Counted from the first letter of the stretch, positions 31,436-45,455 are shown. The stretch is DNA of 64,000 nt from Lonicera japonica (GCA_021464415.1 CM038471.1:72146851-72210850), one strand, 5' to 3'. Numbers and translations: made by a program. The notes: generated from the sequence alone by a model not told the origin.

Positions 31436-33600
31436 GCGGATTCTCACAATCCCTATTTTTCCATATCCTATCCATTAATGAATTTCTAACACCCTCAAAC
31501 ATAGATACAATTGGTTTGTCTCTCACATCAACTATGAACCCATTAAAAATTTTACAGTGGTTGTTAATTAAAAGATCACACGTCGAGTGTGATTTAAAGT
31601 GTAACCTACTCCAATGTTGTGGACCAACCCCTTTTTCTAACCACTCAGCAGCATTTTTGTTCTTTTTCCTTAATTCCTCCATACAATGGTCAAAATATTC
31701 CACTGTACTTGCTCTTGCACATTTCCAAAACAACTATTTTTATACTTTCCCACTATATGTCTTTCTAAAATTACTATGATGATGCCTAACACAAAATCTC
31801 AGTTCAGAATTTGGCACCACTATCTTTAAAGCCTCTTTCAAACCCTAAAATATAATAAGTATTTATTAATACACTTAGTTGCTAGTATGGAAAATGAAAT
31901 CAAATAATATACAAAAAGTATGCATACCTTTTGCTGATCACTCATAAATGTGTACAAGTTTTGATTTGTCTCATTAATGCCAAAATCTTGACACACCAAT
32001 TTAAGAAACCACATCCATGATACCTAAAATAGAAAAATAAAAACCACTTCACTTCTGCCCACAGTATACCAAAAAAAAATTAGTAAAGTTTAAAATGCAT
32101 ACCTTTGTTTATTTCTTAACCACAGCATATGCAAATGGGTATATGCCATTATTGGCATCAATGCCCACTGCACTCAACAATTGACATGGGAAAGGACTTT
32201 TTAAGAAGTAGCCATCCACTCCAATGAATGGTCTGCATCATTTTTTAAACCCTTCCTTTAAAGGCCCCAAACAGCAATACAATCTCTTGAATTTTTGCAC
32301 ACCCTCCACTTCCTCCTTGTGCACCATGACAGTAGAATTAGGCATTACCCTGCACAATTAAGTTAGATAGTTAATCTCCAATTGAGTTATAAAGCTAGAC
32401 ATTAATAAAACACTTCAAATTATACCTCTTCACTTCTACACAGTAGCTTCATATCCAATTATATTGTTCCATGTGGCTCCCTTCTAGCAATTGTAATGCC
32501 TTACTTTTTGCTCTGAAGAACTGCCATCTGGATATGAACACTTTATGATATTTCTTAATCATCTCCCTCAATGACAGCCATGGTATATTCGGATTTGATG
32601 CAAATTGAGCCTAATATGTGTGTGCTATCCAATTGGCAGTTATATTCTATTCCTGGTAGCATGCTTACAATTGGTGTGTTTTGGATTAAAAGTTTTCACT
32701 TGTAAATTATGAGATAACTTGTTCTCTCTTTAAGCATATATCATCCACTTGCATGGAGGTTTACACTTGGCCCTCACCCTCCACTTTTCATTTGTAGTGA
32801 AGTCAAAGTTCTTTCTATGCAAAATAGAGTACCGATTCACTGTTTTTTTTAACTTTGTAGAAGAACTAAACAACCGCCCAACCTCAAACTGTGGATTATC
32901 CATATCTCTATCTTGTACAAACTCTGGAAAATGATTTTTCTTTTTTACCTTATCACACCGATCCTCACTCTCATTCCCATTATCTGATTCTAGGCTTATT
33001 AACTCATCAGAGTCGTCCAATTCAGCCTATTCTGCTTCAACTAATGGCTCATTTGCCCTAAAACCCTTTCCTAAGTTTGTAGGAATTGTAACATTGTCAT
33101 TCTCTTGTTGCACTTCCATATCCTCTGCCTCTTCATCCTCATCCTCACATTCGCCCTAAAATTCATCCTCACATTCACCTTCATCCTTACTCTCACCTTC
33201 ATTATCACCTTCATCTTCTACTTCCTATTCACTAACTACAAAAACAGGGTATTCTGTGGATAATGGTTCCAACTGCTCTGAAAATTGAGTGTGGCTAAGA
33301 TATATATTTATAACCCTATACCTTGGAACCCATTTAGTCATTAAGATAATATCCCTATTAGTAGCAAGTTCAGTCAATCCTAAGTGTAAGGGAAGTCCAG
33401 GGTGTTTATACCAACAACTACTCACACTCTGAGTCCCTAACTCCTCAGCAATCAAATAAATATCATGTATAGACAAGAAATCATGTATAGACAAGAAATC
33501 ATGATCGACATTATCACAAAAACTCACAGTACCACCAACATAAGCTAACATATCATCCATATAACCAAATTTCCAATATGATGTATTGACATTGTGATTT
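31436..33600 (-). pseudogene. MULE (MuDR-type) transposase, decayed and 3'-truncated
   Basis: Read leftward: an N-terminal domain (MLAYVGGTVSFCDNVDHD...) at 33560-33225; an acidic linker; the MuDR N-terminal zinc-binding-like domain (FEVGRLFSSSTKLKK, VRAKCKPPCKWMIYA) at 32900-32730; the DDE core (GVDGYFLKSPFPCQLLSAVGID) near 32200; a FMSDQQK motif carrying the second Asp near 31950; then an apparent intron, RFCVRHHHSNFRKT near 31770, and the C-terminal AAEWLEKG..PQHWSRLHF..CDLLINNHCKIFN block at 31640-31500. Several in-frame stops break it, for example between GFKK and CRPF. The SWIM finger end and left terminal repeat are missing at the 31435 junction. An 18-bp tandem duplication lies at 33466-33501. 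Confidence 0.88.
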
Positions 33601-34074
33601 TATTAAAACCTTTTGCTGAAATAAACAAAAACAAAACAAAATCAAACTAAATACGTACAAAAACCTTAACATTAAACAAAGAAACATAAAATATATATAC
33701 AAACATGCCTACAAAATATCTGAAAAAAAATATATAGAATCAATGCAAACACCAATATAAAGCCTAGTATCAAACAGAGTAAGAAGAAATATATACCAAA
33801 ATATGTAAAAACCCTAGAATCAAAAAGAGTAAAAAGAAATATGAACATATCAAACAAAAAATAGAGTCAAATATACACTTACCGTACATCTCTTCAACTG
33901 ATACGTGAGGCTTTCTGTAGGTACTGAGCGACCAATCCATTGTGTACTCTCTCTGTGTATTGCGTGAGGTAAAATGATGCCTTAAAATTTCTCCTTAGTT
34001 TTTGGTTCTAACTGCTTTTGTGTCTTGTGATCATGTGTACGAGAAGAACGAAAAAGTTTAGTAGCCATAGCGAA

Positions 34075-34295
34075 CATATGGGAAAATAGGAGCAAAATGA
34101 CATAAATGTCCCTTAAATATCTCGTGACAAGCACATGACTGGTTTCCGCCAAAATTTAACGGTAGGATTTGACGGAGTGACCAATGATAGTACGTTTTAA
34201 AAGTTTAATGGTCAAACTGTAATAAAATGAAGTTCAGTGGCTACTGGTAGAATTTGCCAATAGTTCCGTGGCCATCAATGATATTTACTCTAAGT
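34075..34295. mobile_element. possible right terminal region of the MULE
   Basis: Sequence just upstream of the transposase reading frame, ending TAGTTCCGTGGCCATCAATGATATTTACTC. It has the gene-free composition typical of long Mutator terminal repeats, but its partner on the left is missing, so no inverted pairing or target duplication can be shown. Confidence 0.3.
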
Positions 34296-34549
34296 TTTGA
34301 ATATAGTAAAATTGTAAAAAAATATTTTTTATTATAATTAAATATCATAATTTTTTTTTTTTAAATCTTAATTGAATACTGTAATGAAATTTTAACTTTA
34401 AAAATCCTATAAATTGTAAATTGAATACACCATTCTATTTTAGGTTGGTTGTTGCAGGGGTTTACTAGGGTTTTAATGAACTCCCACAATACTACGGTCG
34501 GAAAATCCCAACGTGTCTCTCTCGACTCTTCTGTAGCTCTCCACCAAAA

Positions 34550-37500
34550 ATGGTGAGCTCCAATGGAGTCAGACTCCTCTACTCCCTCGCTTGCCGCTCT
34601 CTCTCTTCTTCCTATTCCTCCGTACGTATCTCTATCTTTTGCTATAAATCAATTCACTACTTCTGTTTTCTGATTGGTATCACTCATTTATTGTTACTTG
34701 TATTGATCACAACAGTTATATGAATCGCAATTGCGAGCAGGTTATAGGAAGTTTGGTACATTAATAAGCGGAAAACCTCTGTCCTTCACAACTCCCAATT
34801 CAAGATGCGGTATTTGAAACCCAGCCGTGCTAAACTTACTTAATTTTTTGTACGAACTTTTTTATACAAATTTTATTTGACTGGTGCCACATACAAAAAT
34901 TAAGGGGCTCCCTGTTTTTAAATATGTTTGTTTACCTTCAAATTTAGTGTTTGGATTGCGTTATTATGGTGTGATTGTCTTGCTTCCTTGTAAAAGATTT
35001 ATTCTTTTTTGCTTATGAACAAGTCAATTCGAGGAATTGGTTGGGACTTGGACTACTTAATTCCAATTTTGGCGCCGAGAGAAGAATTCATGGCACTGGT
35101 AATATTTTTCATTTCATTTCATTTAATTTTGGTTTTCTTTTCTTTTGTCAGTTATTCAGCATGCATCTTAAGCTATATCTTCAAAACTATTAAATGGATG
35201 ATATTTGACTGGCGATTGATCTTATATTTGATCACTTTGTTGTGTTTTACATTATATTATAGTAAGCATTACACACGAACTCGAGAAAACGTAATGAAAC
35301 GTACTTAAAATATATTTAAAATCAAGTTTCGAACTAATTTAATGCCGGAAGCATAATACTGGAAATTTAGTTCCCTCCAATCATAATGCCTTGCAGAGTG
35401 CTGTTCATCGTTGCAATCCTGCCATTTTATCTTCTATTGCATTGATTCTGCCATAAACTCTTGCAATTGAATCCTTGAATGTACCAGCGATCTCATGAAT
35501 TTGAGCATCAGTGCTCCTTGCAAGCTCTTGGAAGCCAGTTGCCTTGGCCACTGCATTAATGGTGGTCTAGGCCAGGAGGAAGGTACTCCCCTGATACCAA
35601 GCTCTCAATTTGAGCTTAGACTTGGTACATCTCAGAGAACTTGAGAGTTGAGAGAGAATTAAGAGAGAGGAGAAGCTTTGTTGAGTCAAACCATGATTGT
35701 AGATTACAAGCATATTTGACAATACACCTCACGTGTCTATTTATACTCCTATCTCACCTACCATGTAACCACCAGAGCTACTTGTTGATCAAGCCCTGAT
35801 TAAGTTCTAACAACCTAAATGACTCTGCTTTAGAAATGAAAGGAATAAGGTAACTTATATGTCGTAGTTACAAACACTCGCCAATGGCTTAACATCACAA
35901 CATGAAAAGTCATCATTCATATTACTAACTCGGGCCATATCCTCATCCACACGTGACTTGCATTAAGCGTGCACTTGACCATCCATTACTAACACATAAG
36001 CTGTCGTTTTACTCATCTTCTTCCCCAACTTAACATCAGTCTTCGATGGTTAATTGCGTTAGCCCTAATGCCTGACAGTGACAAATGCCATTACTGTATT
36101 TAGTGACTTTTTTTTTCAATAACTTCTCATGAAATGTATATGCTCTACTGAATTTAACCAGCTAATAGCTTTAGTTGATATGGGTTATCCTTCATTACAT
36201 TGAATTTGATACCAAATTTAAAGATTAAATGTTCCATCATTATGTAATTGCGTTGGTACCAGTATCAACTGACTATGGACTGAGTTGTTGGGGGTGGTGT
36301 TTAGGTACTTTCTTATTGTTGTTTGTCTCAAAATTTAGGAAATATAAAGAAATGAACAAGTTTATTCCTAGAGGTTTCACTGCTTTGGGCCCAACGAAAC
36401 TACATAGAAGATTGTATTATAGCTATTTGGTTTAGTTTAAAACAACATTTTTAATTTCTAGTCAACACGGCGTAATAGTGCTAATTGTAACATGTGTGCA
36501 GAATTCCCTTAAAATTGTGTTATCTCTTGATTTCTAATGATACCTCCAGGTGAACTTTTATAATTAATTTACTTAGTTATGGTTGCTGATTTTCTTTTGT
36601 TGCCCCTCTCCCCTGGGCCCGTTTCTCTTTCTTGTCATATGATCAGCTTACATGGCTTCAAAAGATTATTATGATACACTTGGTGTGAGTAACAATGCAT
36701 CGGCATCTGAAATCAAGAAAGCCTACTATGAGGTTTATTTCTGCCTTATGCCATGCTGTCCTAATTTGCTTGACGTGTCATCCACTTATAACTTAATTTC
36801 TTTATGCCTTTGGCATTATCCTCCAGTTGGCAAAGAAATATCACCCGGATATAAACACAAATGATCCCGAAGCCATGAAGAAGTTTCAAGATGTCCAAAA
36901 GGCGTACGAGGTACTCTTTGGTTCAGTATTTTATCAGAACCAGAAAAATCGATTAGCACTCTTGTTTTTTTATGAAAGTACATTCTTCCCTGTATTGTGC
37001 AGGTCCTGAAAGATGAGGAAAAACGTGCTGAATATGATCAGGTTTGAAAATATTATTAACTTGATATGTCTATTGGGTGTGTTAGCTAGGCATTTATACA
37101 TTGTCCATATGTCATATTCAACAATCTACTGACTTGCTGTTACTCGCATAAGAAGACTTGCCTAGTGAGTGGTGAAGATTCGCTTTTGTGTCTTTTCCCC
37201 TTTTCGATGGAAATATTGACTTTGAGGTGTTATAATGCCTAATTTATGGGGTTACTTTTACCAACCTAGTATTTGTGTGCCTCTTCAGTGAGAATCTCGG
37301 GATGTTTGACTAGCCTCAATGTATATCACTGTGGACTGCATATCCATAATCGTTACTTTTGGCCATGGAAATTATGAAGCAAATTCAAGGGCAATAACAA
37401 ATTTGACCATATCTCGATTATATGCTTTATAGGTTGGCCATGAAAATTATGAAGGAGGTCCAGATCCTGGTAATTGGGGTGGTAATCCTTTTGACATATT

Positions 37501-40500
37501 CGGCACAGATGTGAGTACTTATTAATTTAAATTTTGATACTCTTGTCATTTATGTATTCTGTACATGTGGTTAAACAGACATGCCTGCACCCAAATATAT
37601 ATGTATTCATCTTTTGTATCCATAACTTGATCTTAGGATTAGGAAGTGCTGATTTGGGTAAAGCTTACAATACTTTTCTGTCTAGACAACTAGAAAGACA
37701 CTTGAATGATTTCTAAAGAAAAAAACTTCAGCAGGTGTGTTATTTTTGTGCCAAACTTCAGCGGGTTTGACTTTTATCTTTTTCTTTCTTCTACAATGGA
37801 GATCAGATTTTCGGTTCGATGTTTGGAAATAACATGGGCGGCAAGAATGTCAAGGTTTTAATACTTTCCATCTGTGTTGGTGATTTGTCTTTGCATTAGG
37901 GTTTGCTATCTTATGTCTCTTGATTTTCATACATCACATATAGGTTTCTCTTGAGCTATCGTTTATGGAAGCCGTTCAGGGGTGCACGAAAACTGTGACA
38001 TATGAAACTGAGTTGGCTTGTGAATCTTGCGGTATGTCAATATGTTAAAGCTCAACAATTTTTCATGTTTTTGGGGGTCAATTTACTACTATTTAATTGG
38101 ATTTGTTTGACTCTACCCCCATTTTAGATGTGAAATTAGACTTGCCCCTGTTTTTAATCATAAGACTTTGCCCCCTACTTGCGGGGGGATCTCAAAAAAT
38201 TACATAGAAACAGGGGGCTAAGTCAAAGGATCATGTCAAAAAAAATAAAATTGGACGGCGACTCTCATTTTTGATGTAATTCTTTGAGATTCCCCCCGCA
38301 TGCAATAGGCAAAGTCTAATGATTATGAAAACAGGGGTAACTCTAACTTCGCATTAAGAACTGGGGAAATTTAAAATATCCCTTTTTAATTTATTTTCTT
38401 GACAAAATTAGCTCAGTTAGGCTTCCCAATCTAATTATTAGTTCTTGATTGTTTTCAGGTGGAACTGGTGTTCCTCCTGGAACCAGACCTGAAACTTGTA
38501 GGCGCTGTAAGGGAGCTGGCATGGTTAGGCCTCTCGCAAGTTCATACTAATTACACCCTCTGTCTCAAATTGATTGTCCCATTTTTACTTTGGTACTTTT
38601 TAAGAACACTAATTTCAACTTAATCAATGGTCAATAATACAACTTATTTTCTATTGTGAGATTTGGGACATTGATTGTGTCCCAAAAAGGAAATGAGACT
38701 GTTAATTTGAGACATCTCGAAAAGGAAAGTGGAAATATCTATTTGCGACAGAGGGAGTATATGATCACAGAGTTGGTTGGTCATAAATAACCTGTGTCTT
38801 TACATCATTCAACAGACGGTCCAGCAAAGTGGTCAATTTCGGATCCAGGTTACTTGTGCTCAATGTGGTGGAAGTGGGAAGTTTGTAAAGGTAGAGGAAG
38901 AGTATGCACTTGACTTTGTTATGTTATTTTTTATTTTTTTTTCAATATTTTGTGCATATTTTACAGTTTATATAGATCTAGTCTTGTCTACCTGATGACT
39001 GCCTTGTAGTATTAATGAGATTAGTTGACTTTCATTCGAGCCACTTTCGTCATGTTTATATCCAACATAATGATCCATATAATCCCTACTGTGTTAACTC
39101 CAAGTCTCCAACCGAATTCTTATTAATCAATCATGTACGATTTAAGTTGTTGCATTTATGATTGCACTTATTTATTCTCTTCTAACATGACTAGGCTATG
39201 TCACCACTTTGGAGAAACTTTATTACCAATAGTCATAGTGATAACCTCTCTATTGTTCTATCTTTGATCATAACTTAGAACATGCAAACAACAACGGAGA
39301 TATATAATATATTTATATGAAGTGTCCAGTGTTGTGAAGCGGTTTTGACCCTCTTTAGTAGGGGAGAGAACGGTTAGCCTTAGAAGCTCTTAACACTGAT
39401 TGCTTCCCTGCCAACATTTTTATATGAACTTGCTTATTTCATTCTTAACCACCCTAGATTTTAGCATTTAAATCTTACCATTTTTCCTTAAAAAGGTAAT
39501 CCTCCATTTAAGTTTCTGTAAATTAGTGTTTAGATTCTAATACGTGGAAGCAAAGGGGGAGTAGGGGTTTATTCATTCACTTCTTGGTGAACAGTGGACT
39601 GTTGTGCCATGTGAACTATTACTTGTGTGCTATGTGGACTAAGTTCCTTGTTCAAATAAAATGATCATTCTATCATTAGTTACATTTTTGTTAATCTTTT
39701 TTAATGGGTGACAAACTAATAGTGACGAGTAGTCGTGTATCTTAATTGACATATATTTATTAATATTGTAAGTTCATGTTTGGCCTGCAGAGTGTATGCA
39801 TGTCTTGCAGTGGCCAACGAGTACGGAGAGGACAAAAGTCAGCCAAGTTGGATATCATGCCAGGTACTTTGTGAAAGCTACCCCTATTGTCAAACTAATA
39901 TTGTCTTTTGCCCAAGCAGTGTAAGTTGATCAAAGCGCGGGGTCCAATACTCTTCTAGTGGACTTTGCTTTGGCAATACCATTAGCCTTTTGTAAATTAT
40001 GAGTGTTGGTTTGGTCCCCGTAGATATGATTGATTTATATGTTCGATTGAATTCTTCTACACCCATCAGGCGAGATGGAATTCAAGTTACTTCATCTGTG
40101 TATGATTGTTGCAAACACATCAAGTGATGTCAACCGTGATACTTGCAGGAGTAGATGATAATGAAACTATGAAGGTATTCAAAAGTGGCGGAGCAGATCC
40201 TGAAGGGAATCAACCTGGCGATCTTTACGTTACCATCAGGGTAATTTACATACATAACCTGTTATAATATCTTCATCGGTGTTTAACTGTAGGATCTGTA
40301 TCTTTCCTACCTACTTTGCTTATGTTTTTTAAATGTGTATACTATGATACACCAGGTCCGAGAAGATCCGATTTTCCGAAGAGAAGGACCAGACATTCAT
40401 GTAGATGCCATTCTGAGTATCAATCAGGTATTTATCAGTATTATCACATTAATCATGGAAAAGCATAATTTTGTTTCTCAATGCATGAAATTTGTGTTGT

Positions 40501-43500
40501 CAAGAAATTATTGCAATTTTGTCATTTTTTTTTTAATTTAAGTAGTAACTAAAGGATCATATTTTTAACAAGTATCTATCAAGTAAAATTATGTATGGTA
40601 ATGCTGGCTTCATCTCCAAACCTTGTTTATTGAGTTTTACATTAGCTTACATTATTCTTAAGCTCCTTTCTTATTACCTGATACGTAATTAAAAGTTACA
40701 TTTTTTAACAAGTATCTATAATTTTAATGGAAAAATGGATTAACCAACTGCCTTGGTGTACACAAAGTATTAAGCTGTTGAAATTTATTTTTCAATAGAT
40801 GCCCTTCACCTTTGTTCCATATCGTCTTTTTATATATGCCTATAGATTAATTTATGGAATTTATTTTAATCATCGTATTGTTTTATTGTATGTGGTTGAA
40901 ACATGCCTTAGATTCCTTAATTATTTTGTTTCCTTTTGTTTTCTTTCCTTTCCTATGTTGTTACCTTTTGGTTTATTTTGCGCCTTGTTTATCGTAGCAT
41001 TCCTATATCGTAACATTTTTTTCTAAGCAAATCTCCCATGTAATTCCCAAGTGCACCCTACACATCCATAACACCTTATTGTTCCCCTTCGTGCCAAAAA
41101 CCCTGAAGTTGCAAGAAAGATACTCAACGGACTATGAAGCATTTATGGAGACTCCCGATATGAACATGCCGACAGGAAAATTTTGAAAAGTAGGATATGG
41201 ACACACAGGAACATGTCAATAACTATCTATAATTTCTAAAAATACTAGGTATTACTGATGCCAGACGGCACGGTGAAACAAAAAAAACTGTACACCAATT
41301 AATTGGTGTCTTTCACAAAATTGTTAATACTTGATATTGTTTTGAAGGTCCAATCCCAAATCCACCTCAAATGCACCATTCATGTTTTCATTTTGAAACC
41401 TAGTCTTATAGACCTAAAGTTTGTTTCATATGTATTGGTATGGAACTTTTACTACTGATCTCTGCTTTTGGTTGTGTGCATCACGGATCGTGCGATGAAG
41501 TCAATAAAATATCTATTTGTTTCCTGTCTTGAGTGTTCAGTCGCTGTGCCTTTTTTTCCTCCCCCATCTCGCCAGTTCCTGCTAGAGAAGATATTATTTA
41601 ATTAACGGCCAGCTCTTTGTACTTCCTTGCAGGCAATATTGGGAGGAACCATCAAGGTCCCATCTCTAACAGGAGATGTTGTTCTTAAGGTTGGTTTCGA
41701 AATTATTGCAAAATTTGGAAAAAAAAATATGTGATCAGATAAAAGTAATTAATTCATTGTTAGGTTTAGATAAGATGCTCTCAAGTGGGATGACTTAAAT
41801 CTGTTTCATTTGGTGCAGGTACGTGCTGGCACACAACCTGGTCAGAAGGTAGTTTTGAAGAAGAAAGGTAAGTAAGAAGATTACAGATATGTTCCTTTTC
41901 CAGATGCTTGTTCCAATTCATTATTTCTGGTTGCTAATTTCAAATTGCAAGTGTTAAGTAATAGTGTAACACTTGATCAATTTGTTTTCATAGATCTCAT
42001 GTTGCCCTTCTATGATAGTGTGTGAATTGATTTTCTCATTCTACAACACAAGACTTGAATAGCGCAATTAACATATGTAATCATTATGGTGCCCATGATA
42101 TATATCTACTGCAGATCGTCCGGCGTTTTAAAGTAAACCAACTCCTCAAATAACTGTAAACTGCTAAAATTTTCTTTTTTCCTTCTTTTGAATAAGAAGA
42201 TTTGTTTAATCACTTAATGCCTAGGCTCTTAGAACTTATATGAGCAAATGGAAACATCATAACTCTTGATTGATCAGGATGACGGTAGTAGTAGTAGTAC
42301 TAGTGGGGTTCGAGGGTGTTGGAAAATCATTATTTTGTTTATTATTAGTAGGTTATCAAGTGTTAAATTAATACAGCGATAGGAAACCCCAGAATCTTTA
42401 AACCATTGTGTACTTGCTGTTTTTACATGCGCCGTTTTTCTTATGTATGTGTGTATTTATTAATATTTGCTTTCTTCCATTTTTTTTGCGGGGGGGGGGG
42501 ATACCCCAGGAACCAGGGTCTGGCCATCCTTCAATGGTTTAAAGACTCAGGGGTTTCTATCGCTGTATTAATTTTACCTTTTGCTTTAATCAGAAATTGA
42601 TAGAAATTTTATATACTAGTTTCTTTCTGTGATATTAACCTTTGTTTTGTAGTTTTTTGGTGGTTGTGATGATTGGAATGCTTTACATGCGTTGGAATTA
42701 ATATAGTTTCTGATGGTGGTGTTTGACAGGGATTAAAACAAGGAACTCTTTCTCATTTGGGGATCAATATGTGCATTTCAATGTCAGCGTTCCAACGTAA
42801 GTTCTCTTGTCAGTCTTAAATAATAAGTTTTTAGAGCATCTCCAAGTCTCCAACAGTATAATTAAACAGGTTAATCAAATTATGTTGTGATTATTCATTT
42901 AATGGCTTGCTAAACTTAAAAATGGTAAGCTCCAAGATGGTTGTTTTGCTCCCCACTCACTAATACTTAGGACCCACTACTTTAATTGTTCAAAAAATTG
43001 ACAATTTTAATATTGCCACTACAAAAAATGGAGAGCAAGCATTTGAATCTGAAAAAATTCGTCTCTTTTGTTTTTATACAAGAGTGTAGGGTTGCACCAT
43101 TATTGTTGTTGAATAAGATTTGATTTTTGATGATTGAAAAGGTGAATTTGATTATTGGTTAAAGGATTGTTAAAATCTGATCAAGACGTTGGGGCTTGGG
43201 GTAGATTTTTAAAGCAAACTACTTGGTAAAACTGTAAAATATAGAAGGGTGGAAAGTATCTTCGAGTATTTAGGGTAAACTTTCCATTCCTGCGAAATTA
43301 TGAATAACAGCACTCCCAATTATGCAATTTTAAAGGAAGAAGACTATAAACATGCTTAGGTGTAAATTATTTCAACCCAAACAGGCCCAGAAGTTGTGCA
43401 TGATAGTACTTATAACATCTGAGCTTGTCTGCTGGCCAAGATAGTTTGCAATGTTCTTCAGTCCTGCCCCTAGAATTGAGTGAAATGACCAAAAAGCCCT

Positions 43501-43719
43501 TGGGAGCAAACGTGTATAAAATGTAAAAGTGAAATGACCTAATTACCTTTGGTATGGAATTGGCTATGAAATAATCTTGTGCTTTAATGGTTTAGATAAT
43601 TCCTGAGGATTTTCTTGTGCAGAAACTTGACACAGAAACAGAGGGTATTGATTGAGCAATTTGGGAAAGAAGAGCAAAGGGATTATGACAGTGGTGCCGC
43701 TGCCGGAGCATCTAGATAG
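34550..43719 (+). CDS. GFA2: mitochondrial DnaJ (type I Hsp40) chaperone, GFA2-type
   Basis: Eighteen exons give 436 residues: 34550-34621, 34716-34809, 35024-35098, 36647-36732, 36827-36910, 37003-37041, 37433-37510, 37807-37854, 37944-38031, 38459-38523, 38816-38890, 39791-39863, 40149-40240, 40356-40427, 41633-41689, 41819-41867, 42730-42796, 43623-43719. All borders are GT..AG and every phase closes. It has an Arg/Ser-rich presequence ([20 protein letters not shown]), a J domain ([11 protein letters not shown]) with HPD at 115-117, zinc motifs with Cys pairs 218/221, 235/238, 257/260 and 271/274 (the last lacks the GxG end), and a C-terminal substrate domain ([15 protein letters not shown]). 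It should stimulate mitochondrial Hsp70; Arabidopsis GFA2 is needed for polar nuclear fusion and synergid death. Introns hold MITEs and an LTR remnant. Confidence 0.95.
35385..36081 (-). mobile_element. LTR retrotransposon remnant in GFA2 intron 3
   Basis: On the minus strand an LTR-like stretch with a GTATAAATAGAC TATA region (near 35735) ends about 35607. It is followed by CTTGGTATCAGGGG, a primer-site-like sequence close to TGGTATCAGAGC, and then about 200 bases of former internal region. The U3 start is probably near 36081 (TGTCACTGTCAGG). No full coding domain survives. Confidence 0.6.
38105..38380. mobile_element. MITE-like long inverted repeat in GFA2 intron 9
   Basis: Arms of about 95 bp are reverse complements with some mismatches: left CTTGCCCCTGTTTTTAATCA...ACTTGCGGGGGGATCTCAAA, right TTTGAGATTCCCCCCGCATG...AAAACAGGGGTAACTCTAA. 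The loop is about 65 bp. Such a unit would fold into a strong hairpin in the pre-mRNA. Confidence 0.75.
38554..38757. mobile_element. Stowaway-type MITE in GFA2 intron 10
   Basis: A 204-bp element with ends CACCCTCTGTCTCAAAT and its partner GCGACAGAGGGAG, close to the CTCCCTCCGT Stowaway (Tc1/mariner) terminus. It is flanked by TA (38552-38553 and 38758-38759). Confidence 0.85.
42363..42575. mobile_element. small foldback element in GFA2 intron 16
   Basis: Arms of about 45 bp (42363-42408 and 42531-42575) are near-perfect reverse complements, sharing TTAATACAGCGATAG(G)AAACCCC and CTTTAAACCATTG. The loop holds a G homopolymer at about 42488-42500. No target duplication is obvious. Confidence 0.8.
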
Positions 43720-45440
43720 CAGGTTGGTTAGGATTTCATTGGTTCCCTTTCACAATTTGCTAAATAAGGCAAATGAAAAGAAAAGGGATTTTATTTGTGG
43801 TAACAACCCTATTCCGGAGCTTGGGAGTTTTGTAGGAGTAAATTTTGATGAGCAAATACTACACTTAATGGTGTCTATCAAACAGTTTATTCATACCGGC
43901 TTCATTGATTAGTTGTATGCTCTCGAAATGTACAACTCATTAATGCACCCGGTATAATTATTTGTTTCCAATTTTGATTGGGGTGGTTACCTTTTTTTGA
44001 TTTGAGGGTTACCCCATGGGGTGTTCGGGACAGCTTTCGCTCATTTCGACTAATCCCCACTTGTAGTGTGTGGCGGTCGTTGGCCAAGCATTATTTTGAA
44101 TCCATCCCCGGGAATCGATCTTGGGCTTTTGTAACGTATGGTATAGTTTTGTCCAAAACCTGGAGCACATCATATTCAATTATAAACATCACAGACCAGT
44201 TGCATTCTTATAATTGCGGCTTATGTATATTCTTCTTTGTTTATTTATAAACAGTATAGACATTTGCATCTTAAAATGTTAAAGAGGTTGAGCTTTATAT
44301 CTGCTAGTTCTTTGCGTCTTGGCCTACTTGGAAAAGTGAAGATCCTTGTTCACATTACAAATTTACCTTTGGTGTGTTTGTAACTGGGATATACTCCCTC
44401 TATCCCAATGAAATACACGCACATATATATTTATTTCACAAACAAACAACACACGCATAAATAAAATCTTCATTTAATTATTTCTCTAACAAAGAATATA
44501 TATATATTTATATTTATATATGTGTTTAACCTAAGAATGACAAGGGAGGCTTTGTATTTTTTAGACAGATTTCCTTCGATCAGTGTTGGTGAATATTTTT
44601 TCAGGACTGATAAATACTTTATTTTAAATAGTTTTGGTATTCCATTTAGTGCTATGAGTAACCATTAATAAATATGTTGTGTCACCGAGAGGGTAAATAT
44701 CAAACAGGAGCTCTATATCTTATAAACAATTATTTAGTATAGTTTTATTCTAACAAACACTCCACAACTCAACCGATCATTAATTGATATTAACTATCAT
44801 CATAATAAAATCAACTAGGTACTTCCATTACAATTGCTTCGGCGCTGTCACTGCAGTCAACACAACCATCTCCCTTTTTTCTCTTATCAAATCTTATCTA
44901 TCCTCTAAAGTTCCATCACTCTCTCCCCTTAGATTTACGTATAAATGCACATATATCTCTTTTCATCACCTCTTCTACTTTGTATATACATACTAGATTT
45001 TATATATATACACATAGGAAAATGATTTGGGTGAATGATAATGATGATGATAAAGAAGAGATTCTTTAATTAATGGTGTTAATGATTTGGATTTAAATGA
45101 TTTAAGTTTAGTATTTTAATCATTGAGTAAAATAAAAAAAGAAGTTGATATGTGTCATTAAATATGAACTCTCTTTAATTAGTTGAAAGTGTTATAAATT
45201 GTTTTAATGGACGTAATTAACATCGCACTTAATAATTTGGCTGAAGCCGTTTCTTTTATGGAATGTATGGACTAGAGATGACATAGCGACTTCCTATTGG
45301 TCAATTAGCAACTCACCCAGATAGCAAACCCTATCTCCGTGCTTCCTCCCTTCAGCTAATATCCACCGTACAAATCTTTCTTTATCAACGTCTCAGAATC
45401 AACCTTCAAACATTCAAACCCACCAAAAATTCACGCACCT
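43720..45440. other. GFA2 3' region and spacer
   Basis: The first several hundred bases are likely 3' UTR. A degenerate Stowaway-like end (ACTCCCTCTATCCCAATG) lies at about 44395. The rest is AT-rich without recognised genes, leading into the H3 promoter. Confidence 0.4.
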
Positions 45441-45455
45441 CCCTAAAATTTCAAA

